The notes below the pieces were generated by a model. The model ran no database searches, was not told the DNA's origin, and saw only the letters and a list, made by a program, of their open reading frames with translations. From Undibacterium sp. 5I1 (GTDB taxonomy: Bacteria > Pseudomonadota > Gammaproteobacteria > Burkholderiales > Burkholderiaceae_D), in the NCBI RefSeq assembly GCF_034314085.1, contig NZ_JAVIWI010000001.1, forward strand, positions 2,418,001 to 2,482,000: a stretch of DNA of 64,000 nucleotides, in the 5' to 3' direction. Position 1 is the stretch's first letter, and each line of letters begins with the position of its first letter. Made by a program: the position numbers and the translations under genes. Positions 21,477 through 29,756 of this stretch are shown piece after piece.

Positions 21477-22211
21477 TGGCGGGCCGGCAATTTAGAGCTT
21501 GGTTAAATAACGATGGGTTGAAAATGACTTGCAATCAAACTCGCGCCTAAAAACTACAACTTAAAAGACCTTCGAATATGAAAATTTAGCCATCTATTTT
21601 CAATGCTTAACTACCGATTTTAACATGCCAATCCTGCTATTCATGTGGTTTTTGAACTGAGCTAACAAGGTGATAATCAGTTATGTCACAGTAAATATTG
21701 ATAGTTGCTAAGCAAGCCCATACGCAAGATTCCATATTACATGAGCATTAGCGAATCGCTTAGAGTGCTTTTTTATACATTGAACACTTTCTAAGCATCA
21801 TCAATGAATAATACAAAAATAGTAACGACTCCACTTGAACTTATTTGCGCTATGAATATGTATAAATATTTACCACGACTTAATTTTGCGCTTAAGCTAA
21901 GCATCCAAGATCAAGCGATTTCAAGACAAGCATCTAGGTGTTAAAATAATGAATGATATGAAGTCTAAGCGTATTCGTGCGGCGAGGTCGGTTGTTAAAA
22001 GACGACACGCAAACAAAATGTTACTTTCTTAATTTAACAATTTTGGCTCGCCAACCTGTCTTGTGGCAGAATAATCAAAGTAAGAGTATGAATTCATTGT
22101 CAGAAATTGATACTGAAATAGTATTGTAATCAAGCACGTGGTAGTATCCGATTTTATGCAGCAATTCGCGCAGTTAATTCTGCGATAGAAATCTCACCCG
22201 AGAGGAGAAAT
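21477..22211. other. Long non-coding stretch between gyrA and ompA
   Basis: These 735 AT-rich bases separate divergent gyrA and ompA. They must hold both promoters. A 27-codon frame at 21,949-22,032 (very basic, MNDMKSKRIRAARSVVKRRH) has AGGTG eight bases before its ATG; it is possible but unsupported otherwise. The end of the stretch has GAGAGGAG just before the ompA ATG. I see no repeat or RNA I can name. Confidence 0.5.
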
Positions 22212-22874
22212 ATGAAAAATTTAGTAAAACTCGTTATCGCAGCTTCCTCAGTAGCCGCTTTTTCAGCATCCGCGCAAGATATGACGGACATCAAAGCAAG
22301 TACACCAAACAGTGCTTATGTTCAAGATGGTCGTGGTGTTATTGTTCGGGATCCATTTGGTTTGTGCTGGCGTACAGGTTACTGGACACCAGCAGATGCT
22401 GTTCCAGGTTGCGATGCACCTCTAGTCAAACCAGCACCAGCGATTGCAGCAGCACCAACTCCTGCGGCAGTAGCAGCGCCTGCTCCTGCAGTAGCCGTGC
22501 CACCTGCACCAACTTCTGAGAAAGTCACTTTCGCGGCTGATGCGTTCTTTGATTTCGACAAAGCAGTGTTGAAATCTGAAGCAAAAACAAAATTGGATGA
22601 CATGGCATCGAAGCTTCAAGGTATTAACCTCGAAGTAGTTATTGCTGTTGGTCACACTGACTCTGTTGGTTCCGATGCATACAACCAAAAACTGTCGGTA
22701 AGACGCGCAGAAGCTGTCAAAGCTTATTTGGTGAGCAAAGATATTGAAGCTAATCGTGTTTACACTGAAGGCAAAGGCAAAAAACAACCTGTTGCTGACA
22801 ACAAAACAGCTGAAGGCCGTGCACAAAATCGTCGCGTAGAAATCGAAGTTGTTGGTACACGTAACGTAAAATAA
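22212..22874 (+). CDS. ompA: OmpA family outer-membrane/peptidoglycan-linking protein
   Basis: The 220-residue product has a signal peptide (residues 1-21, ending SASA), a short segment with VRDPFGLCWRTGYWTP, an Ala/Pro-rich linker (about residues 75-100) and a C-terminal OmpA domain (residues 105-215). That domain carries FDFDKAVLKSEAK, GHTDSVGSDAYNQKLSVRRA and the peptidoglycan-binding GRAQNRRVEIEV. There is no eight-stranded barrel, so it is the small OmpA form that is standard in Burkholderiales. A GAGAGGAG ribosome-binding site and a downstream terminator make it a single-gene, probably highly expressed unit. Confidence 0.93.
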   Translation: MKNLVKLVIAASSVAAFSASAQDMTDIKASTPNSAYVQDGRGVIVRDPFGLCWRTGYWTPADAVPGCDAPLVKPAPAIAAAPTPAAVAAPAPAVAVPPAPTSEKVTFAADAFFDFDKAVLKSEAKTKLDDMASKLQGINLEVVIAVGHTDSVGSDAYNQKLSVRRAEAVKAYLVSKDIEANRVYTEGKGKKQPVADNKTAEGRAQNRRVEIEVVGTRNVK

Positions 22875-22904
22875 TTTGTTTGCCCTCAGGTCGGCTAATT
22901 ACTC

Positions 22905-22930
22905 AAAACCCTGCTTAGGCAGGGTTTTTT
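22905..22930 (+). terminator. Rho-independent terminator of ompA
   Basis: AACCCTGC pairs with GCAGGGTT around a TTAG loop, followed by a run of T. It ends the ompA transcript before ubiG. Confidence 0.9.
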
Positions 22931-23019
22931 CATTGCTGCTGCAGCTTATATGCGCTGACGAAATATGCCCTACAATAGTGCTTTTATAAGTAAGGTGGCA
23001 AAGTCATTTGCCCAATATT

Positions 23020-23724
23020 ATGTCAACTCAAAACGTCGATCCAGCAGAAATTCAAAAATTTAGTGACTTAGCTCATCGCTGGTGGGATCCCACATCTGAA
23101 TTTCGTCCTTTGCATGAAATAAATCCACTTCGTCTTGAATGGATTAATAATCGAATCCCGCTCATCGGAAAAAAAGTCATTGATATCGGCTGTGGCGGTG
23201 GAATATTAGCGGAATCGATGGCTAAAAAAGGTGCTAACGTAACAGGCATCGATTTGTCTGAGAAAGCATTAAAGGTCGCAGACTTGCACGGACTAGAATC
23301 TGGCGTCAGCGTACGTTATGAGAAGATTGCTGCGGAAGACATTGCTGCTCGTGAACCTGCACAATATGATGTAGTCACCTGTATGGAAATGCTGGAACAT
23401 GTCCCTAATCCTGCATCCGTCATCCAAGCTTGTACTGCGTTAGTAAAACCAGGTGGGCAAGTTTTCTTCTCCACACTTAACCGCAATCTTAAATCGTATC
23501 TGTTTGCGATCATCGGTGCAGAATATTTATTGCAGCTGCTTCCAAAAGGAACGCATGACTATGCCAAGTTTATTACTCCGGCAGAGCTGTCGCAAGCCAT
23601 TCGCAACGCTGGCCTGCAAGTCGATACATTCAGAGGCATGGGTTACAACCCGCTGACAAAAATTTACTCCCTTAATCTTGACACTAGCGTCAACTATCTC
23701 GTAGCCTGCACTCGTCCTGCTTAG
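23020..23724 (+). CDS. ubiG: Ubiquinone biosynthesis O-methyltransferase
   Basis: An SAM-dependent enzyme carrying out both O-methylations in ubiquinone synthesis. The start is set at the ATG giving [22 protein letters not shown], 234 residues; an upstream TTG would add four. The SAM motif [16 protein letters not shown], the acidic GIDLSEKAL and the post-motif [13 protein letters not shown] are characteristic of UbiG. It is followed by gph, as in many Burkholderiales. Confidence 0.95.
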   Translation: MSTQNVDPAEIQKFSDLAHRWWDPTSEFRPLHEINPLRLEWINNRIPLIGKKVIDIGCGGGILAESMAKKGANVTGIDLSEKALKVADLHGLESGVSVRYEKIAAEDIAAREPAQYDVVTCMEMLEHVPNPASVIQACTALVKPGGQVFFSTLNRNLKSYLFAIIGAEYLLQLLPKGTHDYAKFITPAELSQAIRNAGLQVDTFRGMGYNPLTKIYSLNLDTSVNYLVACTRPA

Positions 23725-23813
23725 CGGATGGTCACTTCCGGCTATCAAGTCCAGACTTACGATCCTCGACAGCAAATTAATACAATGTGACGGATATAAC
23801 AGTAAATTAATCT

Positions 23814-24488
23814 ATGCAAACTCCCCTGGCAGTTTTGTTCGACCTCGATGGTACATTAGCTGATACAGCTCCCGATCTAGCGGCAGCAGTCAATATAATG
23901 CGCAGTAAACGTCAATTATTACCAAGTCCATACGTAAGCCTGCGCCCTTTTGCCTCGGCCGGAGCACGCGGTCTCCTCAAAGCCGGATTTGACGTGATTC
24001 CAGACCACCCAGAGTACGACGCAATGCGTGTAGAGTTTTTAGAAAACTACGCAAATAACATCGCTGATCAAAGCAAGCTTTTTCCAAACGTCCAAAATTT
24101 GTTAAAAGGATTAGAAGAGTTAGGTATCGTTTGGGGAGTTGTGACGAATAAAGCAGCTCGGCTTACCGATTTGCTAATCCCGTTGATTGGCTTACAAAAT
24201 GCAGCGTGCATCATTTCTGGAGATACCACAGCGCACCCCAAACCACACCCCGCCCCACTTTTTGAGGCTGCGCGTCGCATCAATATCAAGCCTCAGAATT
24301 GTTGGTACGTTGGGGACGATTTGCGTGATATCCAAGCAGGAAACGCCGCAGGTATGTACACAGTTGCGGCTGCGTGGGGATATTGTGGCGCAATAGAACC
24401 TACTCACTGGAAAGCTGGTGGCATAGTCGATTCCCCTCTAGAATTATTAGAGCTGATTCGTGCCAAGCATGCTCAAACAGTGAGTTAA
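23814..24488 (+). CDS. gph: Phosphoglycolate phosphatase
   Basis: A HAD-superfamily phosphatase that removes phosphate from 2-phosphoglycolate formed in DNA repair. The nucleophile motif is FDLDGTLADTAPDLAAAVN, motif II lies in WGVVTNKAA, and motif IV is YVGDDLRDIQAGNAAGM. The cap domain follows motif I. It lies 89 bases after ubiG and just before ssrA; these may be one transcript. The length, 224 residues, is normal. Confidence 0.93.
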   Translation: MQTPLAVLFDLDGTLADTAPDLAAAVNIMRSKRQLLPSPYVSLRPFASAGARGLLKAGFDVIPDHPEYDAMRVEFLENYANNIADQSKLFPNVQNLLKGLEELGIVWGVVTNKAARLTDLLIPLIGLQNAACIISGDTTAHPKPHPAPLFEAARRINIKPQNCWYVGDDLRDIQAGNAAGMYTVAAAWGYCGAIEPTHWKAGGIVDSPLELLELIRAKHAQTVS

Positions 24489-24541
24489 ATTACGCATTAT
24501 CACCGCATAAGCTAGTTACGCGTTACAATATTAACCTGTTT

Positions 24542-24902
24542 GGGGACGACCTGGCTTCGACAGGGGTTGCAAAGCAGCGCAGGGCATACCGAGGCCTGAC
24601 TACCTCGTAAATACAATCAGAACTATATAACTGCAAACGATAACTCGTACGCATTAGCAGCTTAATTGCTTGCTAACTCTACACCGTCTCTTCCCTAGGG
24701 CGGGCTGGCAACAGCAGTAGAGTCATTCATAGGGAATCGCTATAAGCCGGGTTACTTGGCTAATAGCTAAATAATAGGTAACTCGTCCAGCCGAAGCGTG
24801 TGCGTCCGCGTCGTATGGATTAAATTAAATGGCAGCACTAAGTATGTAGAACTGTCTGTAGAGTGCTTCTGGACGCGGGTTCGATTCCCGCCGTCTCCAC
24901 CA
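24542..24902 (+). ncRNA. ssrA: Transfer-messenger RNA (tmRNA)
   Basis: tmRNA rescues stalled ribosomes and tags the nascent protein. The 5' end GGGGACG pairs with CGTCTCC at the 3' end to form the acceptor stem; the T-arm GGTTCGATTCC and the CCA follow. The tag frame starts at the GCA at 24,633 and encodes ANDNSYALAA before a TAA at 24,663-24,665, the tag type of Burkholderiales. The 3' end is the insertion point of a genomic island; the gene stays complete because the island restores its last 28 bases. Confidence 0.97.
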
Positions 24903-24903
24903 T
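24876..24903 (+). repeat. attL: 28-bp direct repeat in ssrA 3' end
   Basis: The last 28 bases of ssrA (T-arm, acceptor strand and CCAT) recur exactly at 42,115-42,142. This is the attachment-site signature of a tyrosine integrase acting at tmRNA. Confidence 0.93.
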
Positions 24904-24958
24904 CTATTTAATTAGACTATTTATTAAAATTGTCAATAAAATCAATGAGTTAACAATG

Positions 24959-24992
24959 AAATCAGTCACTTATACGGTGGCTGATTTTTTTA
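24959..24992 (+). terminator. Rho-independent terminator for ssrA, carried by the island
   Basis: ATCAGTCAC pairs with GTGGCTGAT (one G-U pair) around a seven-base loop, followed by TTTTTT. It lies 57 bases past attL, inside the island, and so replaces the host terminator, which was displaced to the far side of attR (42,245). Confidence 0.85.
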
Positions 24993-25040
24993 TTTCAGCG
25001 TCAGAAATGGTCAGGAATGGTCTGTTTTGGTCCTAAGTTT

Positions 25041-25058
25041 GCGACAAATTTGCTACAA
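25041..25058 (+). repeat. Left copy of 18-bp island-end repeat (possible integrase arm site)
   Basis: GCGACAAATTTGCTACAA differs by one base from GCGACAAATTTGCGACAA at 42,053-42,070. Both lie inside the island near its ends, the usual place for arm-type sites of tyrosine integrases. Binding is inferred. Confidence 0.5.
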
Positions 25059-25097
25059 CATTTATAGCTAGTCACTTTGGATGTTTCCTATTTATCT

Positions 25098-25595
25098 CTA
25101 GTCAAACTTGATTTTCATGACTTCTAGTAAATTTGCGAGCTCAACGGACTCGAACAAATGTCGGACCCATTTGTATGGGAGCAATGGCGAGCCGAATGGG
25201 TCAAGCAAGGTCATCAAGACCCTGGAATTGACTTGGTATCCACTCGGCTTGAGAGCCATAAGCTCAAGCGCTTCTCCCATTTGGCTACTCGTCGACCTCA
25301 CCAAAACGTCGTGGCGGGAGCGCCGCTCATCTGCACCAGCGCTTATAACGGTAACGCCGGCCGCTGCCAACATTCCATTATGCTTGCGCGCTTGCCCTCC
25401 AGGTAGAAAGATAAGGGCTGATTTATTTCTTATAAAGCGAGCCACATCTTCGCTAACACCCACGCGACAGACGCAGAGCCCAAAGAACGTTCTATGCAAC
25501 AAAGGTATTCCCAAAACAACTTTTCGCTTAAATGTCGATGAGGTATTATCGAAAAAGGTATCATTGATAATTAAAAGTTCGTCGGACAAATGTGA
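25098..25595 (-). CDS. Uncertain ORF or gene remnant divergent from sngA
   Basis: An open minus-strand frame runs to a stop at 25,098. Its C-terminal ~160 residues look protein-like (VARFIRNKSALIFLPGG, LLDPFGSPLLPYKWVRHLF), while the part antisense to sngA (beyond about 25,600) looks like a shadow. The start given here is a TTG without a clear ribosome-binding site, so it may be a 5'-truncated remnant. The plus-strand frame across the same DNA is Ser-rich and less convincing. I recognise no family. Position between attL and the Shango operon hints at decayed cargo. Confidence 0.3.
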   Translation of the reverse strand, partial: SHLSDELLIINDTFFDNTSSTFKRKVVLGIPLLHRTFFGLCVCRVGVSEDVARFIRNKSALIFLPGGQARKHNGMLAAAGVTVISAGADERRSRHDVLVRSTSSQMGEALELMALKPSGYQVNSRVLMTLLDPFGSPLLPYKWVRHLFESVELANLLEVMKIKFD

Positions 25596-25629
25596 ACGGC
25601 GCCGCCGACAGTGAAAACAGGGGAATGGA

Positions 25630-28455
25630 TTGGCAAAGCGTAAGGGAAACGGTGGTCTAGCTACCGCCATCGTAATCGTCGTGGCCGTGCTAGCTGTCTT
25701 GGCAAAACTCGTTGCTGAGTACTGGCCGTTCTTCGTCACCGCGGCGGTGGTCTATGCGATTTATAGGTACTATCTTCACTCGCAAAAATCCCAAGGAAAT
25801 AACGGCCCGCACTCCGCAGCAAATCCTAGCCCTTCACACATCGGACAAGCCTATCCAGCTACCAGCACAAGTAGCACATGGAGTACACAGCCAGTCAGCC
25901 AGCCACAATCAGGCGGTAACGCAGCCCCGCTTGTCGAGGATGAACTGACATCATTTGGCTCTAGCACTAATCCAGCACGCGTCAATGACTATAAAATACC
26001 TGTCGCACCTAGCGAATTGAAAACCGCACTTCGGCTGGACAAGTCTGAATCTATCACCATCGAAGGAATCGAAATCCCCGGAGGGGAAGTCTACGTTGAG
26101 CCGTCGTTGACAGCAACAAATGGTAGAGTAGAACCAGCGCTAGTTGGCCAACGGAAGGCGTTGTTCTATGCGATTTATAGGTACTATCTTCACTCACAAA
26201 AATCCCAAGGAAATAACGTCCCGCACTCCGCAGCAAATCCTAGCCCTTCACACATCGGACAAGCCTATCCAGCTACCAGCACAAGTAGCACATGGAGTAC
26301 ACAGCCAGTCAGCCAGCCACAATCAGGCGGTAACGCAGCCCCGCTTGTCGAGGATGAACTTACATCATTTAGCTCTAGCACTAATCCAGCGCGCGTCGAT
26401 GACTATAAAATACCTGTCACACCTAGCGAATTCAAAACCGCACGTTGGCTGGACAAGTCTGAATCTATCACACTCGCAGGAATCGAAATCTCCGGAGGGA
26501 AAGTCTACGTTGGGCCGTCGTTGACAGCCGCGAATGGCGGAGTGGAGCCGTCGCTGATTGACCCACGTAAGAATGTCGCAAAAAACGGACACTACACAGA
26601 ACGGCACACGAACTATTGGCCAAACTATTCGGATATTTCCCCTCAGGCTCGTCGTGCGTATTTACTCTGGTTAGCAGACGGCAGAAGCGCACCAGACGCC
26701 GATATCGGCTACGTCTTCCTTTATTTCTATGGACTTGAACGCCGGATAATTTTAGACATTTTGCGAGAAAAGCAGGCCCAAGACGAGCTGCCCGAAATAG
26801 CTCTTGAGCTGAAGCGTCTATACGCCACGTACGCAGATGGTTCAAACTCCTTCAAAATGTACTGCGGACAGTTGATTGAAATAGTGGACGCAGCAAACCA
26901 GTCCTCTAGGCTCTACGTAGAAGACCTAGGTGACCTGCCTCCCTCCTACGGCCTGCCTCTACCTCTCAGGGTTGCCATCGGACAGGCTGTGCGCGACGGA
27001 GTCCCAATTCCAATGCGCCTTGCATTAGCTTGGGCCGAACGAGACCCTGCAATCTCACGTAAAACCCCAGTCCAACGGTGCTCCGACGAGTTCAAGAAGC
27101 TGTTCGCTAGCGAGTATGCGAAAGCCTTTGGGCAAGGTCTGAAAATCGCACCTAATAAAACCAAAATCAGGTTGAGCTATCGCCCCGCCTCCGGAGGCTT
27201 CATGGGTTCAACCGGTGTGGACATGAAGTTCGGAGACACCCCTGACGTTACCGCGCTTACGGCGCCCGTCAAAAAGCTCCAAGCAGTCGTGGATTCGTGC
27301 ACCAAGCTCCTCGAACCATATAGCAGATATCTCGCACGAAATCCCGAGGGAAGACATGACCTCGAAGCGGTACTAACCCTACCCCTCGAGTTTTGGCCAG
27401 ACACTTCTCGTCAGGCAATAGGGGACATCAAACTAAAGGTCAACAACGGGCTGGTAGTTCTAAAATTTAAAGAGCTATTCGCGACGTTCAAGGCCACTGG
27501 TGAACTGACGAAAGATAAACAGCAAGCTCTGGCAAGCGCTCTCGAAGCGGGCGGAATTGGTATTGAGCCGGACGTTCTTGGCTCCAATCGGGCCAGCAAA
27601 CCAGAGGACCCTCTCGTGCTATTCCAAACTAACATACGCGCACAGGAGATAAGGGACAACCCTGCCTACAAGGTGGCAAAGATAAGCGTCGAACTCGCAG
27701 CGGCCGTTGCGCATGCCGATGGAGACTTCTCCGAAGCCGAGCTCAATCACCTCAATTTGTACATCGACAAATGGAACCACCTCAACATCGAGTCGCGCCT
27801 TCGGCTAAAAGCTTATGCGCAAGTGCTGGTGAACAGTTCCGTCGCGCTTTCATCCATCAAGAAAAAAGTTGAGCTACTCGACCAGCAAACTCGCGAGGCA
27901 ATCGCGGCGTTTGCCGCTGCCATGGTATTAGCTGACGGCGTACCACTGCCAGAGGAAGTCAAACTGCTAGAGAAGATATATCTTCAATTAGGCTTGGAGC
28001 GCACGACTGCCTATAGTGATATTCATGCAGGCCATGCCGTCGCCAAGATGCCGGCTCAATCACCTAGTGTTAGTGCACCCGGCTTTACTTTGGACCAGTC
28101 AAAGATTGCGGCACTCAAAGAATCGAGTGACATGATTGCCCAGCGCCTTGCAGCTATTTTTGTAGAAGATACAGTACCTGAATCAGCGCCCGCCGAAATT
28201 CGTGCGGAACACCCGCAGTCCAACACCATACTCGGCCTGGACGAGAGCCATAGCGCGTTTGCCCGCTTACTCGTCTCTCGCTCAACCTGGGAGCGGGCCG
28301 AACTACTGGATGTGGCACAGGACTTGAACATCATGCTGGACGGAGCACTAGAAAAACTCAACGAAGCGAGTCTCGACGAGTTGGACACAACATTCACCGA
28401 CGGCAATGACCCGATAGAAATCAACGCAGAAATGATAGAGAGCCTAACGCAATGA
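25630..28455 (+). CDS. sngA: TerB-domain protein of a Shango anti-phage system (SngA-like)
   Basis: A 941-residue protein starting at TTG, supported by AGGGGA six bases upstream. Residues 9-50 hold one or two membrane helices. Residues ~41-178 and ~179-310 are a tandem duplication with a Ser/Pro-rich linker. A TerB_N-type domain follows (NGHYTERHTNYWPNYSDIS, ARRAYLLWLADGRS), then a TerB-like helical domain (AAAVAHADGDFSEAELNHL, around residue 690) and a TerB_C-like end (SHSAFARLLVSRSTWERAEL). TerB, ATPase and helicase in this order define Shango, described as a phage defence system. Its stop overlaps the ATPase start by four bases. The role in this host is inferred. Confidence 0.82.
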   Translation: MAKRKGNGGLATAIVIVVAVLAVLAKLVAEYWPFFVTAAVVYAIYRYYLHSQKSQGNNGPHSAANPSPSHIGQAYPATSTSSTWSTQPVSQPQSGGNAAPLVEDELTSFGSSTNPARVNDYKIPVAPSELKTALRLDKSESITIEGIEIPGGEVYVEPSLTATNGRVEPALVGQRKALFYAIYRYYLHSQKSQGNNVPHSAANPSPSHIGQAYPATSTSSTWSTQPVSQPQSGGNAAPLVEDELTSFSSSTNPARVDDYKIPVTPSEFKTARWLDKSESITLAGIEISGGKVYVGPSLTAANGGVEPSLIDPRKNVAKNGHYTERHTNYWPNYSDISPQARRAYLLWLADGRSAPDADIGYVFLYFYGLERRIILDILREKQAQDELPEIALELKRLYATYADGSNSFKMYCGQLIEIVDAANQSSRLYVEDLGDLPPSYGLPLPLRVAIGQAVRDGVPIPMRLALAWAERDPAISRKTPVQRCSDEFKKLFASEYAKAFGQGLKIAPNKTKIRLSYRPASGGFMGSTGVDMKFGDTPDVTALTAPVKKLQAVVDSCTKLLEPYSRYLARNPEGRHDLEAVLTLPLEFWPDTSRQAIGDIKLKVNNGLVVLKFKELFATFKATGELTKDKQQALASALEAGGIGIEPDVLGSNRASKPEDPLVLFQTNIRAQEIRDNPAYKVAKISVELAAAVAHADGDFSEAELNHLNLYIDKWNHLNIESRLRLKAYAQVLVNSSVALSSIKKKVELLDQQTREAIAAFAAAMVLADGVPLPEEVKLLEKIYLQLGLERTTAYSDIHAGHAVAKMPAQSPSVSAPGFTLDQSKIAALKESSDMIAQRLAAIFVEDTVPESAPAEIRAEHPQSNTILGLDESHSAFARLLVSRSTWERAELLDVAQDLNIMLDGALEKLNEASLDELDTTFTDGNDPIEINAEMIESLTQ
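25751..26578 (+). repeat. In-frame 414-bp tandem duplication within sngA
   Basis: Unit 1 (25,751-26,164) and unit 2 (26,165-26,578) each span 138 codons. The first ~300 bases are almost identical; the last ~60 have diverged (GRVEPALVGQRKAL against GGVEPSLIDPRKNV). The unit begins in the membrane-proximal YAIYRYYLHSQ. Confidence 0.92.
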
Positions 28456-29753
28456 GCACAACAACTATTCGCCCCAAAGACCGCGATGCAGTTATTCAAT
28501 CCCTGCGAGCCGGTGTATCGCCAAGGCATGGCCAACACCTGATTCAAGTCGGTAGAAATCACGAAATCGAAACGCTCATACAAGACATAGACCGCGTCGC
28601 AGACGGCGGCTCGACCATTCGCTTCGTCATCGGTGAATACGGTGCCGGCAAGACCTTCTTCCTCAATCTGGTGCGAGCCGTTGCGATGGAGCGCAAACTC
28701 GTCACCGCAAACGCCGACCTAAACCCGGACCGCCGACTGCATGCTACTGGCGGCCAAGCAAGGTCGCTATTCGCTGAATTGATGCGCAATCTATCGACCA
28801 GGACAAAGCCCGACGGAGGCGCCATGAACGGCATCGTCGAACGTTTCGTAGCGACCGCGAGGACGGAAGCACTTGCTGCCGGTACGACCGCTGGAGCGGT
28901 CATCCGGTCGAAACTCGAGCATCTGACGGAAATGGTTAACGGATTCGACTTTGCCGAGGTCATTTCTTGCTACTGCAAAGGCTTCGACGATGGTAACGAG
29001 CAGCTAAAGTCCGATGCTATTCGCTGGCTTCGCGGTGAATTCTCTACCCGCACCGACGCACGTCAGGCGCTGGGCGTACGCACCATCGTTGACGATGCTT
29101 CGTTCTACGACCAACTCAAGCTGTTCGCACGGTTCGTTCGCCTTGCAGGATACTCCGGCTTTGTGGTGTGTTTGGACGAGCTAGTCAACCTCTACAAGCT
29201 GTCGAACACGCAGGCGCGCAACGCAAATTACGAACAGATTCTCCGTATCCTGAACGACTCCCTCCAAGGCTCGGCTGAAGGGCTTGGATTTATCCTGGGC
29301 GGAACACCGGAATTCTTGATGGACACGCGCAGAGGTTTATTTAGCTACCCTGCCCTCCAGAGCCGGCTCGCTGAAAATACGTTTGCGAAGTCTGGACTCG
29401 TCGATTTCAGTGGTCCCGTAATACGGCTAGCGAGCTTGTCGCCCGAGGACTTCTACGTCATGCTGCTTAAGCTTCGTAACGTCTATGCCTTCGGCATGCC
29501 GGAAAAATACCTGCTTCCTGATGAGGCCATCGCACCGTTTATGGCGCATTGCGCACGTCGTCTGGGTGACAGTTATTTCCGTACCCCGCGAACGACGATT
29601 ACGGCATTCATCAATTTGCTAGCAATCCTTGAGCAGAATCCGGGCCAGGATTGGAAACCACTGATTGACGTTGTTGACGTCGAGCCGGACACTGGCGGCA
29701 GTACGGACGCAGAGATTGACGTTGACGATGAGTTGGCCAGCTTTAAGATGTAG
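28452..29753 (+). CDS. sngB: P-loop ATPase of the Shango system (DUF2791/BrxD-like, SngB-like)
   Basis: A 433-residue P-loop ATPase. Walker A is GEYGAGKT (residues 61-68), Walker B FVVCLDEL (237-244), and a sensor-like GGTPEF follows near 283. The overall layout matches the ATP-binding DUF2791 proteins also found as BrxD in type 2 BREX. ATG overlaps the sngA stop by four bases (ATGA), and the helicase gene starts three bases after its stop, so all three are one transcript and probably work as one complex. There is no BREX methyltransferase or PglZ nearby, which favours Shango over BREX. Confidence 0.83.
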   Translation: MSTTTIRPKDRDAVIQSLRAGVSPRHGQHLIQVGRNHEIETLIQDIDRVADGGSTIRFVIGEYGAGKTFFLNLVRAVAMERKLVTANADLNPDRRLHATGGQARSLFAELMRNLSTRTKPDGGAMNGIVERFVATARTEALAAGTTAGAVIRSKLEHLTEMVNGFDFAEVISCYCKGFDDGNEQLKSDAIRWLRGEFSTRTDARQALGVRTIVDDASFYDQLKLFARFVRLAGYSGFVVCLDELVNLYKLSNTQARNANYEQILRILNDSLQGSAEGLGFILGGTPEFLMDTRRGLFSYPALQSRLAENTFAKSGLVDFSGPVIRLASLSPEDFYVMLLKLRNVYAFGMPEKYLLPDEAIAPFMAHCARRLGDSYFRTPRTTITAFINLLAILEQNPGQDWKPLIDVVDVEPDTGGSTDAEIDVDDELASFKM

Positions 29754-29756
29754 TCG

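Noticed and set aside
25108..25614. 168-codon plus-strand frame before sngA, in the same frame as it
   Set aside because: Ser-rich antisense-like composition, TTG start without a ribosome-binding site, and a stop 15 bases before the sngA TTG. The opposite strand is more protein-like.
28056..28583. Minus-strand frame opposite the sngA-sngB junction
   Set aside because: Ser-rich shadow of two genes with clear domains.
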